Shown: in pieces, positions 56,655 through 64,000 of the stretch
Layout of the letters: each line of letters starts with the position of its first letter
How positions within the stretch are numbered: position 1 is the first letter of the stretch
Assembly: GCF_947491715.1 (NCBI RefSeq)
Contig: NZ_CANLKR010000006.1
Location: forward strand, 83,225-147,224
Reading direction: 5' to 3'
Length of the DNA stretch: 64,000 nucleotides
Origin: an uncultured Shewanella sp.
Lineage (GTDB): Bacteria > Pseudomonadota > Gammaproteobacteria > Enterobacterales > Shewanellaceae
The notes under the pieces: model-generated
Databases searched by the model: none
What the model was told of the DNA's origin: nothing
Seen by the model: the letters and a program-made list of their open reading frames with translations, nothing else
Program-made: the position numbers and the translations under genes

Positions 56655-57290
56655 TTAAATATTATGCTGAGCAGAATAAAGTCTATTAATCACCGTTGCG
56701 CAGCCAACTTGAAGATGTTCCAGTGTTTTATTCGAAAGATTATCAACAAAAAGGAAAACTAATAATAAGGGAATAGCCACCATCAGACCAAAGGCTGTCG
56801 TGTTCATCGCAATAGAAACTGATGCCGATAACATCGCTGATTTATCTTCCGCAGCCGCTTCTGCAACAGAAGCAAAGCTTTGAATAAGACCAAAAATAGT
56901 CCCAAGCAGTCCTAATAATGTGGCCACATTAGCCAAAGTGGATATCACTGTTGTGCGTCGCGTTAATCGACGCAGTGAATGAACAGCTTTAATTCCAACC
57001 AATTCTTCAAACTCTTCTTTAGACACAGGGTGAGACTGATAAGATTTAACTGCTTCAGACAAAGTCGATGATAATAAAGACTTTCCTCCCTCTAACGACT
57101 TTAAGGCTTCCCCTTTATTATTACTCATTTTTTTCTCAAATACACCTGTCGATTCTGTAATTTGTTGACTATGCATTATCAATGAAATAAGCCTTTCAAT
57201 AACAACGCCGACCCCCACAGCTCCAATTATTGCAATTGGATACATGAATACGCCGCCATCTTTAAAGAAAGTCATAAAAGTATCAATCAT
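56655..57290 (-). CDS. ExbB/TolQ/MotA-family proton channel protein
   Basis: This 211-residue protein has three membrane helices (about 14-36, 120-145 and 160-185). The family core T-L-A-N-V-A-T-L-L-G-L-L-G-T-I-F-G-L-I-Q-S-F is clear, and N-T-T-A-F-G-L-M-V-A-I-P marks the third helix. The Glu found just before this block in E. coli ExbB is replaced here (S-I-A-M-N). Its start overlaps the preceding gene by eight bases. Together with the two ExbD-like proteins it forms the motor. Confidence 0.88.
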   Translation of the reverse strand: MIDTFMTFFKDGGVFMYPIAIIGAVGVGVVIERLISLIMHSQQITESTGVFEKKMSNNKGEALKSLEGGKSLLSSTLSEAVKSYQSHPVSKEEFEELVGIKAVHSLRRLTRRTTVISTLANVATLLGLLGTIFGLIQSFASVAEAAAEDKSAMLSASVSIAMNTTAFGLMVAIPLLLVFLFVDNLSNKTLEHLQVGCATVINRLYSAQHNI

Positions 57291-57540
57291 TGTTTTCCCA
57301 CCTAATTTTACTGTTAATGAAGTTAATTAAAATAGGATCCGATTTATCATGGATCTCTATTAATTTATTTACGGGTAAATAACTTTTAATGTCATTATCC
57401 ATAGAAAGCGCACCTGAAAAGAAAACAGTCTGATTAATATTGTCTTTTTCTTTAGGGGACTCTATCGACTTTTTCTGATCCTGATTAGCAAAAACACTCA
57501 GACTAAATACCAATGCCAAAAGTAGAATAAATCTCTTCAT
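57283..57540 (-). CDS. Small exported protein of the envelope machine
   Basis: This 85-residue protein has a signal peptide (residues 3-18, ending V-F-A-N-Q). The 65-residue mature part is polar, with no recognised family. It overlaps the upstream lipoprotein gene by four bases (ATGA) and the ExbB-like gene by eight, so it belongs to the operon. Confidence 0.62.
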   Translation of the reverse strand: MKRFILLLALVFSLSVFANQDQKKSIESPKEKDNINQTVFFSGALSMDNDIKSYLPVNKLIEIHDKSDPILINFINSKIRWENND

Positions 57541-57869
57541 AAATTATCCTTTAACAATGCTTGCCAATATTTTTTCTGTTCATCTGACGCATTACCATTA
57601 AGTAAACTGGGTGAGTTCAGCTTTTCAAAAGCACCAATTGTTATGAGTGAAAAAATATACTCTTGTATAAGAGGATCACTTTTATGTTCATTACAATGCT
57701 CAAAAGTCGCGATATATTGATAAGGTGCACTTTTAGCATCAATCTGCTCAACGGTGTCTATGCACGACTTTTTTTCAGTGGGTGTGCTTTCTGGCGACAA
57801 AGAAGAAGATGAGCTGCAACTACTCAAGGTACTAACAAAAAGACAGGTATATAACAGTGCTTTTCTCAT
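57537..57869 (-). CDS. Small lipoprotein of the envelope machine
   Basis: This 110-residue protein has a lipoprotein signal with lipobox L-S-S-C (Cys18) followed by a Ser-rich linker. The mature part has two more Cys (K-S-C-I-D and E-H-C-N) and a helical C-terminus. Its ATG overlaps the stop of the gene upstream by four bases. Probably an outer- or inner-membrane-anchored accessory. Confidence 0.66.
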   Translation of the reverse strand: MRKALLYTCLFVSTLSSCSSSSSLSPESTPTEKKSCIDTVEQIDAKSAPYQYIATFEHCNEHKSDPLIQEYIFSLITIGAFEKLNSPSLLNGNASDEQKKYWQALLKDNL

Positions 57870-60097
57870 GACGTTTTACCTTTTTCCAATTGTAGCTGAA
57901 GCTGAAGCTGAAACTGAAACGCTTTCAATATCCTGATATCATAAATATCCTGCTGTTTTTCAGATATAATTTGCTGATAAATAACCTTCAGTTTTTGCCT
58001 AAATTTTGTCACTTGTTTATTTAAAGTTATGCTCAGTTTTGTATTTTCAGTTTGTTGTGAAAGGGCGTTTAACTGTTGAGAGAGCAATATGGTCGACTCC
58101 ATCTCCAAATATAACTTCGTCGTTTCATTGGCCCTTTTCATTGGTCTACTGAGTGCTTTCATCACTGTTTTATAATGGGCTAAAAGAGACTTAACTTGGG
58201 CAATGACTTTTCTATTCGAAAGCTGAAATCCTGGCGCCAAGGTGCTCTCAATTTTCTGTAACTTAAACAGGTAATTGATAGATGAATAGCGAGTTCGAAG
58301 TGAAGATAAACCTTGCCGATCTTTTGTTGGTATGTCGTTATAATAACTGTCTAAATATCGAATCGCTTTCACTTCTGTAAAGCTATCCACTGATTTATTA
58401 AACGTTAATCCTTTGACTATATATGTAATCGCTTTCTGATGATTATCATCTTCAGCGTAAAGCCAAGCCAACTCAAAAGCATGTTTGTTCTCAGACTTCA
58501 ACAAACGCGTTTTTAATGCTTCTCTATTACCACTATTACGTAAATCAGCCAGAACCATTTCATTCACTACGTCAATCTGTGCTTTTGTCATCCACCCTTG
58601 GGTTATTGCGCTATCCACTTTATTTAAGTCAACAGACTTTGCACTGTTTTCAATTAAGATCTTTGTTGCATCAAAAACCATATCTCCATCTTTTGACTGC
58701 ATAGATAATGCTATAACATTAGGTATATCATTATGTTGCTTTGCATATAAATATCGAACCTGAAGCTGCTCTTTCACCAATGCACTTTTTAACTTATTCG
58801 GGAGTTTGATAGCATTCCATTCAATGTCTTTAAAGCACGAATACGCCTTATTTAATTGATTGTTATTTACAAAATAATCCCCTTTCAACGCTCTAACGAG
58901 TTGAAGCGATTGAACATCACTACACTTGTCAATGAAAGGTAAATAAGCAGAAGCCATATAAACATCCATATCATCTGGCATTGGTATAGAAAAATATCCT
59001 TTCAATAATAATTCTTGAATTTGAGGAGAAAGACGCTTTTTATCAAATTTTGAAACAATAATGGACTTATTTTTCATCAAAACGGCTAATTCAGTAATAT
59101 CTGAAAAATAAGACAAGTCCTTATTTTCTTTACTTAACATTATTCGATTTTTAAGATACACTTCACGTGATTTAACATCTATTTTTGCAGCTTGAGATTG
59201 AGCCAATAAATAAGGTTCAATATATGCAAATGATAATGAATTATATCCACTTAACTCATAGCGCAAGCGAACTAACGTATTGGTGCTATTATTCACTAAA
59301 GTGATATCTTTTAATGTCACGGGATTAGTATCATTGAAGGTTTTTAAATAACTTTCTATAGACTCTACTTCTTCCAGATATAATTTGTGTTTGTGAGCAA
59401 AGTTCATATTAAACGCTAAATGTTCACGCTTACTTTCTACAGTCAAAGATTTTGAGGTCATAAACTTATACTCTGCATAAGCTTGCCTATAACTATTGAA
59501 AGAAAGGTAAATTTTGATCACTTCATTAGAAAACGTTTGTTGCATCTGCATTGGAATTGCTAAATTGACTCTTGCAATGTGCCCCAAAAATAAAAATTCT
59601 TTTCCGAATTTAATCAGCGACTTTTCATTTTTTGACCACTGTGATGCTGGAATTTTATTGTAACTGAATAATGCTTCATCATATCGACCTAACATCATCA
59701 ATGTTCTGATTTTAGCAAGTTGATATTCATCAGTTCCTGTGCCAATAAGACGCAGCGCTTCTTCATAGCGACCGCTTATAATAAGCGCATTGATTTTTGT
59801 ACGTTTAAGAATTGGAGTAAATGAAGCCATTCGCTTCTGTTCTAACAATAAATCTATATTTTTTATAAAAGTATCAATATTGTCCTTTGAAATCGTTTTT
59901 TCTTGATGAATAATGATATTCACCAGTCGATCAGCTGGAATATCTTTACGTGAAAACCACTCTGATTGAGGCTCTTTTTTTCCTTCTAATACACTTTTAT
60001 ATTCTGTATATAAAACAGGACTATCCTGTGAAAATACTTGAAAAGAAAGTAATGATAAGAATATAGATAAAAGTAATCTATTGTTATTTTTTTTCAT
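57866..60097 (-). CDS. Large exported helical-repeat (TPR-like) protein
   Basis: This is a 743-residue protein when started at ATG 60097 (M-K-K-N-N-N-R-L-L-L-S), which has GGGAGAG upstream and gives a clean signal peptide ending V-F-S-Q; a start five codons earlier would spoil it. The mature protein is helical throughout with TPR-like pairs (G-R-Y-E-E-A-L-R-L near 115, G-R-Y-D-E-A-L-F-S near 141, then many degenerate repeats) and a final coiled-coil rich in Q and L. It is a likely periplasmic scaffold linking the ExbB/D motor to the outer membrane. Confidence 0.72.
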   Translation of the reverse strand: MKKNNNRLLLSIFLSLLSFQVFSQDSPVLYTEYKSVLEGKKEPQSEWFSRKDIPADRLVNIIIHQEKTISKDNIDTFIKNIDLLLEQKRMASFTPILKRTKINALIISGRYEEALRLIGTGTDEYQLAKIRTLMMLGRYDEALFSYNKIPASQWSKNEKSLIKFGKEFLFLGHIARVNLAIPMQMQQTFSNEVIKIYLSFNSYRQAYAEYKFMTSKSLTVESKREHLAFNMNFAHKHKLYLEEVESIESYLKTFNDTNPVTLKDITLVNNSTNTLVRLRYELSGYNSLSFAYIEPYLLAQSQAAKIDVKSREVYLKNRIMLSKENKDLSYFSDITELAVLMKNKSIIVSKFDKKRLSPQIQELLLKGYFSIPMPDDMDVYMASAYLPFIDKCSDVQSLQLVRALKGDYFVNNNQLNKAYSCFKDIEWNAIKLPNKLKSALVKEQLQVRYLYAKQHNDIPNVIALSMQSKDGDMVFDATKILIENSAKSVDLNKVDSAITQGWMTKAQIDVVNEMVLADLRNSGNREALKTRLLKSENKHAFELAWLYAEDDNHQKAITYIVKGLTFNKSVDSFTEVKAIRYLDSYYNDIPTKDRQGLSSLRTRYSSINYLFKLQKIESTLAPGFQLSNRKVIAQVKSLLAHYKTVMKALSRPMKRANETTKLYLEMESTILLSQQLNALSQQTENTKLSITLNKQVTKFRQKLKVIYQQIISEKQQDIYDIRILKAFQFQLQLQLQLEKGKTS

Positions 60098-60725
60098 TAC
60101 TCTCTCCCACACTTTGAAAATAATGTATTAAACTTTTTTCTAATTTAATATCTTTTGATAGAGATGCTTCAATGGCTTTTGTGGCCCGCTCTATATTTTC
60201 AGACTGAATTTTCAGCTGCTTATTCAAATGAATAAGTTCTGCACTTACTTTAAACTGACTTAATTGTTTTGTTATTTTTTTCTCTCGAGTATTTTCAAGA
60301 GAAAAAGCATGAATGTACTTATATTGCTTGTACTTGTATTGCAATTCAATACTAGAGAATTTGTTCGGTATATCTATCGTGCCATTATTAATCGCTTTAT
60401 AAAGTACCTCACGCTCATGGAGATCGGACTTGAGTTCACTTACCGCGCCTTTAATTTCTTCACTCGTTAAAATTTTACCTTGTGAAGATTTAATATAAAG
60501 ATCACGAATATAATCAAAATTGAACCCTTTTTCATCCGCTGTGATATAGCGATGATTCTCATCATTAAGTAGAGGACTTAATTCAAATGCCTTTTCATTA
60601 AAAAGTTCATTAGGTATGTATCCATCATATTTAAGCCATACTTCATCACCAGCAGCCATCACTTGAATAGGGAACATCATAATGCACAAACACATCATTA
60701 TAAATTGATTAATAAGCTTGCACAT
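60084..60725 (-). CDS. Exported coiled-coil protein of the envelope machine
   Basis: This 213-residue protein has a signal peptide (residues 5-24, ending V-M-A-A-G). Residues 100-205 are highly charged and helical and predicted to form a coiled coil. It overlaps the beta-barrel gene upstream by 17 bases and the helical-repeat gene downstream by 14. No family was recognised. Confidence 0.66.
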   Translation of the reverse strand: MCKLINQFIMMCLCIMMFPIQVMAAGDEVWLKYDGYIPNELFNEKAFELSPLLNDENHRYITADEKGFNFDYIRDLYIKSSQGKILTSEEIKGAVSELKSDLHEREVLYKAINNGTIDIPNKFSSIELQYKYKQYKYIHAFSLENTREKKITKQLSQFKVSAELIHLNKQLKIQSENIERATKAIEASLSKDIKLEKSLIHYFQSVGESNEKK

Positions 60726-61776
60726 TTAACTTTTCTCCAAACAATGTCTTTTCTACTTGTATAAAAAAGCTCATCCCTTGTGACTGATAAAGCGTTAATT
60801 GCACACTATCTTTAAGAGAAACATTTTGACCCGATGGCGATATAGCATCTATTTTTATTTTGACGTTATACTCACCTTTAGGAAACATAAAAGCCGTTTT
60901 CGCATAATTATTTTTTAACGGTAAACTCGTTTCAATTCCATTAACGATGAATGTAATTTTTTTATAAACTAATGAATCATATTCATCAATATAAAGCTCT
61001 GAACTTGTTTTACTCAAGCCATATGAATCGATAACCGCTGAACTTGCTTGTGTATTTCTCAAACTTTGAGCACGAAGTGCTTTAATGGTGTCATCAATAT
61101 CCTCATCACTGAGAATAGGAACTTTAGGCGTCAACTTTGCTTGATTAGCACCAAACATTTTCACAAAACCAAACATCAAACTTGTATCATTAACTCCAGC
61201 GCCTCCTATCCCGCTGGTATACTGAACCCCTAATCTAAACGTAAAATCATTTGTCAGCTTATATGTAACACCAGTATTAATAAAAGGAGCTAGCCCCGTT
61301 TTAGTGTAATTGAGTAAGTAACCATCATATTTACTGCTCCAAAAAACGCCACCAACTTTAGAATATAAAGATAAATTATAAGGGAGTTCGTAATCAAATT
61401 TGGCAGCAAAATTGAAGCCTTGTACAGCTGATGAACCTTGACCATTATTATAAGTTTTAGGCCAATAAATGATGAAACCACTTTCAGCAGATAACCAAGG
61501 AGAAATGTTGTACCCTAAAGAAAGTTGATTTACTCCATTCATCGAATCACAGCTCCCTTGAATGCCAAGACAACCACTATCACCCTTTGAAACCCCAGCA
61601 TCTAAACCAATATAAAAATCATCAGCTTGTTGAGCATGAATAGCGACAGAGAATAGAAGCAACAATGCAACATAAATAACCTTCTTCAACGAAGTAATAT
61701 TTACACCTAAAAAATGCTTACTGTGGGTCATTATTTTTTTTATTAATATGTTATTTTCTATCATTATATTACTCAT
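60709..61776 (-). CDS. Outer-membrane beta-barrel protein with periplasmic tail domain
   Basis: This 355-residue protein has a signal peptide ending A-I-H-A-Q-Q near residue 50 (the first 30 residues may be outside the true start; the ATG of M-T-H-S-K-H is an alternative). Residues 52-235 show an OmpA/OmpW-like eight-strand barrel pattern (F-Y-I-G-L-D-A-G-V-S, L-S-L-G-Y-N-I-S-P-W-L, F-R-L-G-V-Q-Y-T-S-G). A helical linker and a beta-rich C-terminal domain (V-N-G-I-E-T-S-L-P-L near 283) follow. It is the first gene after the Big_2 repeat protein, 205 bases away, and is probably the outer-membrane anchor of the machine. Confidence 0.72.
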   Translation of the reverse strand: MSNIMIENNILIKKIMTHSKHFLGVNITSLKKVIYVALLLLFSVAIHAQQADDFYIGLDAGVSKGDSGCLGIQGSCDSMNGVNQLSLGYNISPWLSAESGFIIYWPKTYNNGQGSSAVQGFNFAAKFDYELPYNLSLYSKVGGVFWSSKYDGYLLNYTKTGLAPFINTGVTYKLTNDFTFRLGVQYTSGIGGAGVNDTSLMFGFVKMFGANQAKLTPKVPILSDEDIDDTIKALRAQSLRNTQASSAVIDSYGLSKTSSELYIDEYDSLVYKKITFIVNGIETSLPLKNNYAKTAFMFPKGEYNVKIKIDAISPSGQNVSLKDSVQLTLYQSQGMSFFIQVEKTLFGEKLNVQAY

Positions 61777-61862
61777 CTACTAACAAACCCTTCACTGTTT
61801 CGTTTTCAAAAAACTGTATTTTCTACACTTTTATCAGCGACGTTTACCGCAGACGTATAGCT

Positions 61863-61931
61863 TTAATACCAGTTGGTAAAGTCGCTGATATCTCCCTTAT
61901 TAAACGTTACACTTACAGGGATAATTTGAAT
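61863..61931 (-). pseudogene. Relic of a Big_2 module beyond the adhesin stop codon
   Basis: On the minus strand 61931-61863 reads I-Q-I-I-P-V-S-V-T-F-N-K-G-D-I-S and then a stop, closely matching the module opening I-Q-I-T-P-A-S-V-T-L-N-K-G-N-T-Q. It lies 51 bases past the stop codon of the big repeat gene, in another frame. It looks like the decayed stump of a further repeat. Confidence 0.7.
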
Positions 61932-61981
61932 GAAAATCACCCCCTCAACCTCATGAATTACAACATTTTACACCTTGATTT

Positions 61982-64000
61982 TTAAGGGTTGTTGTAGATT
62001 GTAACGTCATTAGATTGGATCTTTTCCTTTAAAGCATAAATAACTATTACTACATTATTAGTGCTTGCTGAATATAGCTCGCCACTACTGGTTATATATA
62101 TATTACTTGGATTGTCGCTGTCCGAACCCCATGTCATGTTTTGGGTTAAATTGGCCGTGCTACCGTCACTGTATGTACCAATTACGGTTAATTGTATCGA
62201 AGAGCCCCCCCAGTAATAGACACTGCCGTTTTCAGGAGTAACATACATGGAAATTAACACGGCAGCATTGACGACAACACCGCTACTACTGCTAATACTA
62301 TCTAGGGTGGCAGACACTGTTGTGCTACCAACCTCCTCTCCGGTAAGTAGACCGGTGCTGGTCACCGCTGCCGTCGACATGTCATCAGAAACCCAGCTCA
62401 CAGCGCTGGTTATATCGGCTGTGGTACCGTCACTGTATGTGCCTGTGGCGGTTAATTGCTGAGTATTGCCCTTATTGAGCGTGATACTTGCAGGGGTGAT
62501 TTGAATGGACGTTAGTACGGCATCATTGACGACAACACTGCTGTCATTACTGCTAATGCTATCGAGAGTGGCAGACACTGTTGTGCTACCCGTCGCCTCT
62601 CCTGTGAGCAAGCCAGTGGGGGTCACTGTTGCCACTGACATATCATCTGAATGCCAGCTAACTAAGCTGGTAATATCCGCTGAGGTGCCGTCACTGTAAG
62701 TGCCTGTGGTGGTTAATTGCTGAGTATTCCCCTTATTGAGCGTAACACTTTCAGGGGTAATTTGAATGGACGTTAGCACGGCATCATTGACGACAACACT
62801 GCTGTCATTACTGCTAATGCTATCGAGAGTGGCAGACACTGTTGTGCTACCCGTAGCCTCTCCAGTTAGCAGGCCCGCGGTGGTCACCGTTGCCACCGAC
62901 GTGTCATCTGAAAGCCAGCTAACAGAGCTGGTGATATCCGCTGTGGTGCCGTCACTGTAGGTGCCTGTAGCGGTTAATTGCTGAGTATTTCCTTTGCTGA
63001 GCGTGACACTAGCTGGGGTGATTTGAATGGCAGTCAGTGTGGCTGTACTAACCGTCACGCTGCTGTCATTACTGCTAATGCTATCGAGAGTGGCAGAGAC
63101 TACTGTACTACCCACCGCCTCTGCAGTCAGCAGGCCTGCGGTGGTCACTGTTGCCGTCGACATATCATCTGAAAGCCAGTTAACAGAGCTGGTGATATCC
63201 GCTGAGGTGCCGTCACTGTAGGTGCCTGTGGCGGTTAATTGCTGAGTATTTCCCTTATTGAGAGCAATACTTGCAGGGGTGATTTGAATGGCAGTCAGTG
63301 TGGCGTCACTGACAGTCACGCTGCTGTCATTACTGCTAATGTTATCTAAGATGGCAGTCACTGTTGCACTACCCGTAGTCACTGCAGTCAGCAGGCCCGC
63401 GGTGGTCACCGTTGCCACCGACGTGTCATCTGAAAGCCAGCTAACAGAGCTGGTGATATCCGCTGTGGTGCCGTCACTGTAGGTGCCTGTAGCGGTTAAT
63501 TGCTGAGTATTTCCTTTGCTGAGCGTGACACTAGCTGGGGTGATTTGAATGGCAGTCAGTGTGGCTGTACTAACCGTCACGCTGCTGTCATTACTGCTAA
63601 TGCTATCGAGAGTGGCAGAGACTACTGTACTACCCACCGCCTCTGCAGTCAGCAGGCCTGCGGTGGTCACTGTTGCCGTCGACATATCATCTGAAAGCCA
63701 GTTAACAGAGCTGGTGATATCCGCTGAGGTGCCGTCACTGTAGGTGCCTGTGGCGGTTAATTGCTGAGTATTTCCCTTATTGAGAGCAATACTTGCAGGG
63801 GTGATTTGAATATCCGTCAGGCCGGCATCACTGATGGTCACGCTGCTGTCATTACTGCTAATGTTATCTAGGATGGCAGTCACTGTTGCACTACCCGTAG
63901 TCACTGCAGTCAGCAGGCCCGCGGTGGTCACCGTTACCACCGACGTATCATCTGAAAGCCAGCTAACAGAGCTGGTGATATCGGCTGTGGAGCCGTCACT
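61982..64000 (-). CDS. Large surface protein with tandem Big_2 Ig-like modules (C-terminal part)
   Basis: The frame is open to the window edge, so the 672 residues seen are only the C-terminal part. They are seven or so tandem modules of 87 residues, each with I-Q-I-T-P-A-S-V/I-T-L-N-K-G-N-T-Q-Q-L-T-A, G-T-Y-S-D-G-T, V-x-W-x-S-D-D and L-D-S-I-S-S-N-D-S-S-V, the bacterial Ig-like group 2 (Big_2) pattern, and a diverged last module. There is no LPXTG, no RTX repeat and no type I secretion tail. Such arrays form long cell-surface stalks. A decayed module lies past the stop. Export route unknown; the nine-gene operon downstream is the obvious candidate. Confidence 0.85.
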   Translation of the reverse strand, partial: SDGSTADITSSVSWLSDDTSVVTVTTAGLLTAVTTGSATVTAILDNISSNDSSVTISDAGLTDIQITPASIALNKGNTQQLTATGTYSDGTSADITSSVNWLSDDMSTATVTTAGLLTAEAVGSTVVSATLDSISSNDSSVTVSTATLTAIQITPASVTLSKGNTQQLTATGTYSDGTTADITSSVSWLSDDTSVATVTTAGLLTAVTTGSATVTAILDNISSNDSSVTVSDATLTAIQITPASIALNKGNTQQLTATGTYSDGTSADITSSVNWLSDDMSTATVTTAGLLTAEAVGSTVVSATLDSISSNDSSVTVSTATLTAIQITPASVTLSKGNTQQLTATGTYSDGTTADITSSVSWLSDDTSVATVTTAGLLTGEATGSTTVSATLDSISSNDSSVVVNDAVLTSIQITPESVTLNKGNTQQLTTTGTYSDGTSADITSLVSWHSDDMSVATVTPTGLLTGEATGSTTVSATLDSISSNDSSVVVNDAVLTSIQITPASITLNKGNTQQLTATGTYSDGTTADITSAVSWVSDDMSTAAVTSTGLLTGEEVGSTTVSATLDSISSSSGVVVNAAVLISMYVTPENGSVYYWGGSSIQLTVIGTYSDGSTANLTQNMTWGSDSDNPSNIYITSSGELYSASTNNVVIVIYALKEKIQSNDVTIYNNP
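62868..63811. repeat. Perfect 422-base duplication within the Big_2 array
   Basis: Bases 62868-63289 recur at 63390-63811 without a difference that I could find, an offset of 522 bases, which is exactly two modules of 261. The similarity continues with a few changes to the window end. The array therefore evolves by gain of two-module blocks. Confidence 0.9.

Noticed and set aside
54833..57290. Ordinary iron-uptake TonB-ExbB-ExbD locus
   Set aside because: There is no TonB-dependent receptor, haem-handling gene or Fur-type site nearby; instead the operon has scaffold and barrel genes, two ExbDs and an adhesin-like neighbour.
62247..63743. Plus-strand open frames inside the Big_2 array
   Set aside because: They recur with the 261-base period as antisense shadows of the repeat protein and have no independent support.
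62868..64000. Regular DNA repeats as a CRISPR array
   Set aside because: The 261-base period translates into Ig-like modules in one open frame; there are no short repeats with unique spacers and no cas genes.

Overview
The window looks like the chromosomal origin region of a marine gammaproteobacterium, most likely Shewanella or a close relative in the Alteromonadales. This is inferred from gene order, not from a database search: mioC - oriC - mnmG - rsmG - parA - parB - atpIBEFHAGDC - ... - glmU - DeoR-family regulator - glmS. The DNA is fairly AT-rich. No rRNA, tRNA, CRISPR array or intact insertion sequence was seen.

Layout. 1-2068 holds three exported or lipid-binding-type proteins (lipocalin-like, SRPBCC, lipocalin/CrtC-like), convergent with a KefB/KefC-type K+/H+ antiporter (2132-3961). 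4208-6346 is a cluster of four diverged paralogues of an unrecognised 110-120-residue protein. 6573-12772 holds a UbiG-type methyltransferase, mioC, oriC (four perfect DnaA boxes, 19 GATC sites), mnmG, rsmG and parAB. 12997-19916 is the complete F1Fo ATP synthase operon with a strong terminator. 20135-28328 is an accessory module: a membrane-bound CadC/ToxR-type regulator, a HlyD-type adaptor, a MacB-like ABC ATPase and permease, a GST-like protein and a periplasmic beta-helix protein. 28569-32823 is cell-wall precursor synthesis (glmU, regulator, glmS).

33169-43464 is mostly accessory: lipoproteins, a PHP-domain phosphoesterase, three tandem secreted paralogues with two conserved cysteines, a SpoT-like HD protein, an amino-acid-type periplasmic binding protein, an AP2-like DNA-binding protein, and a 351-residue protein whose central region resembles OspF/SpvC or lanthipeptide-synthetase phosphothreonine lyases behind an N-terminal DNRP motif. 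43465-45490 is a LysR regulator divergent from two YdcZ-type transporters. 45584-54530 is respiratory nitrate reduction: a NarX/NarQ-type sensor kinase divergent from narGHJI, with FNR- and NarL-like sites between them.

54833-64000 (all minus strand) is the most unusual block. A large Big_2-repeat surface protein (cut by the window end) is followed by nine tightly packed genes: an outer-membrane beta-barrel, a coiled-coil exported protein, a large helical-repeat exported protein, a lipoprotein, a small exported protein, ExbB/TolQ, two ExbD-like proteins and a TonB-like Pro-Lys protein. It reads as a dedicated proton-motive-force-driven envelope machine serving the adhesin-like protein. One ExbD lacks the conserved transmembrane Asp and the other keeps it.
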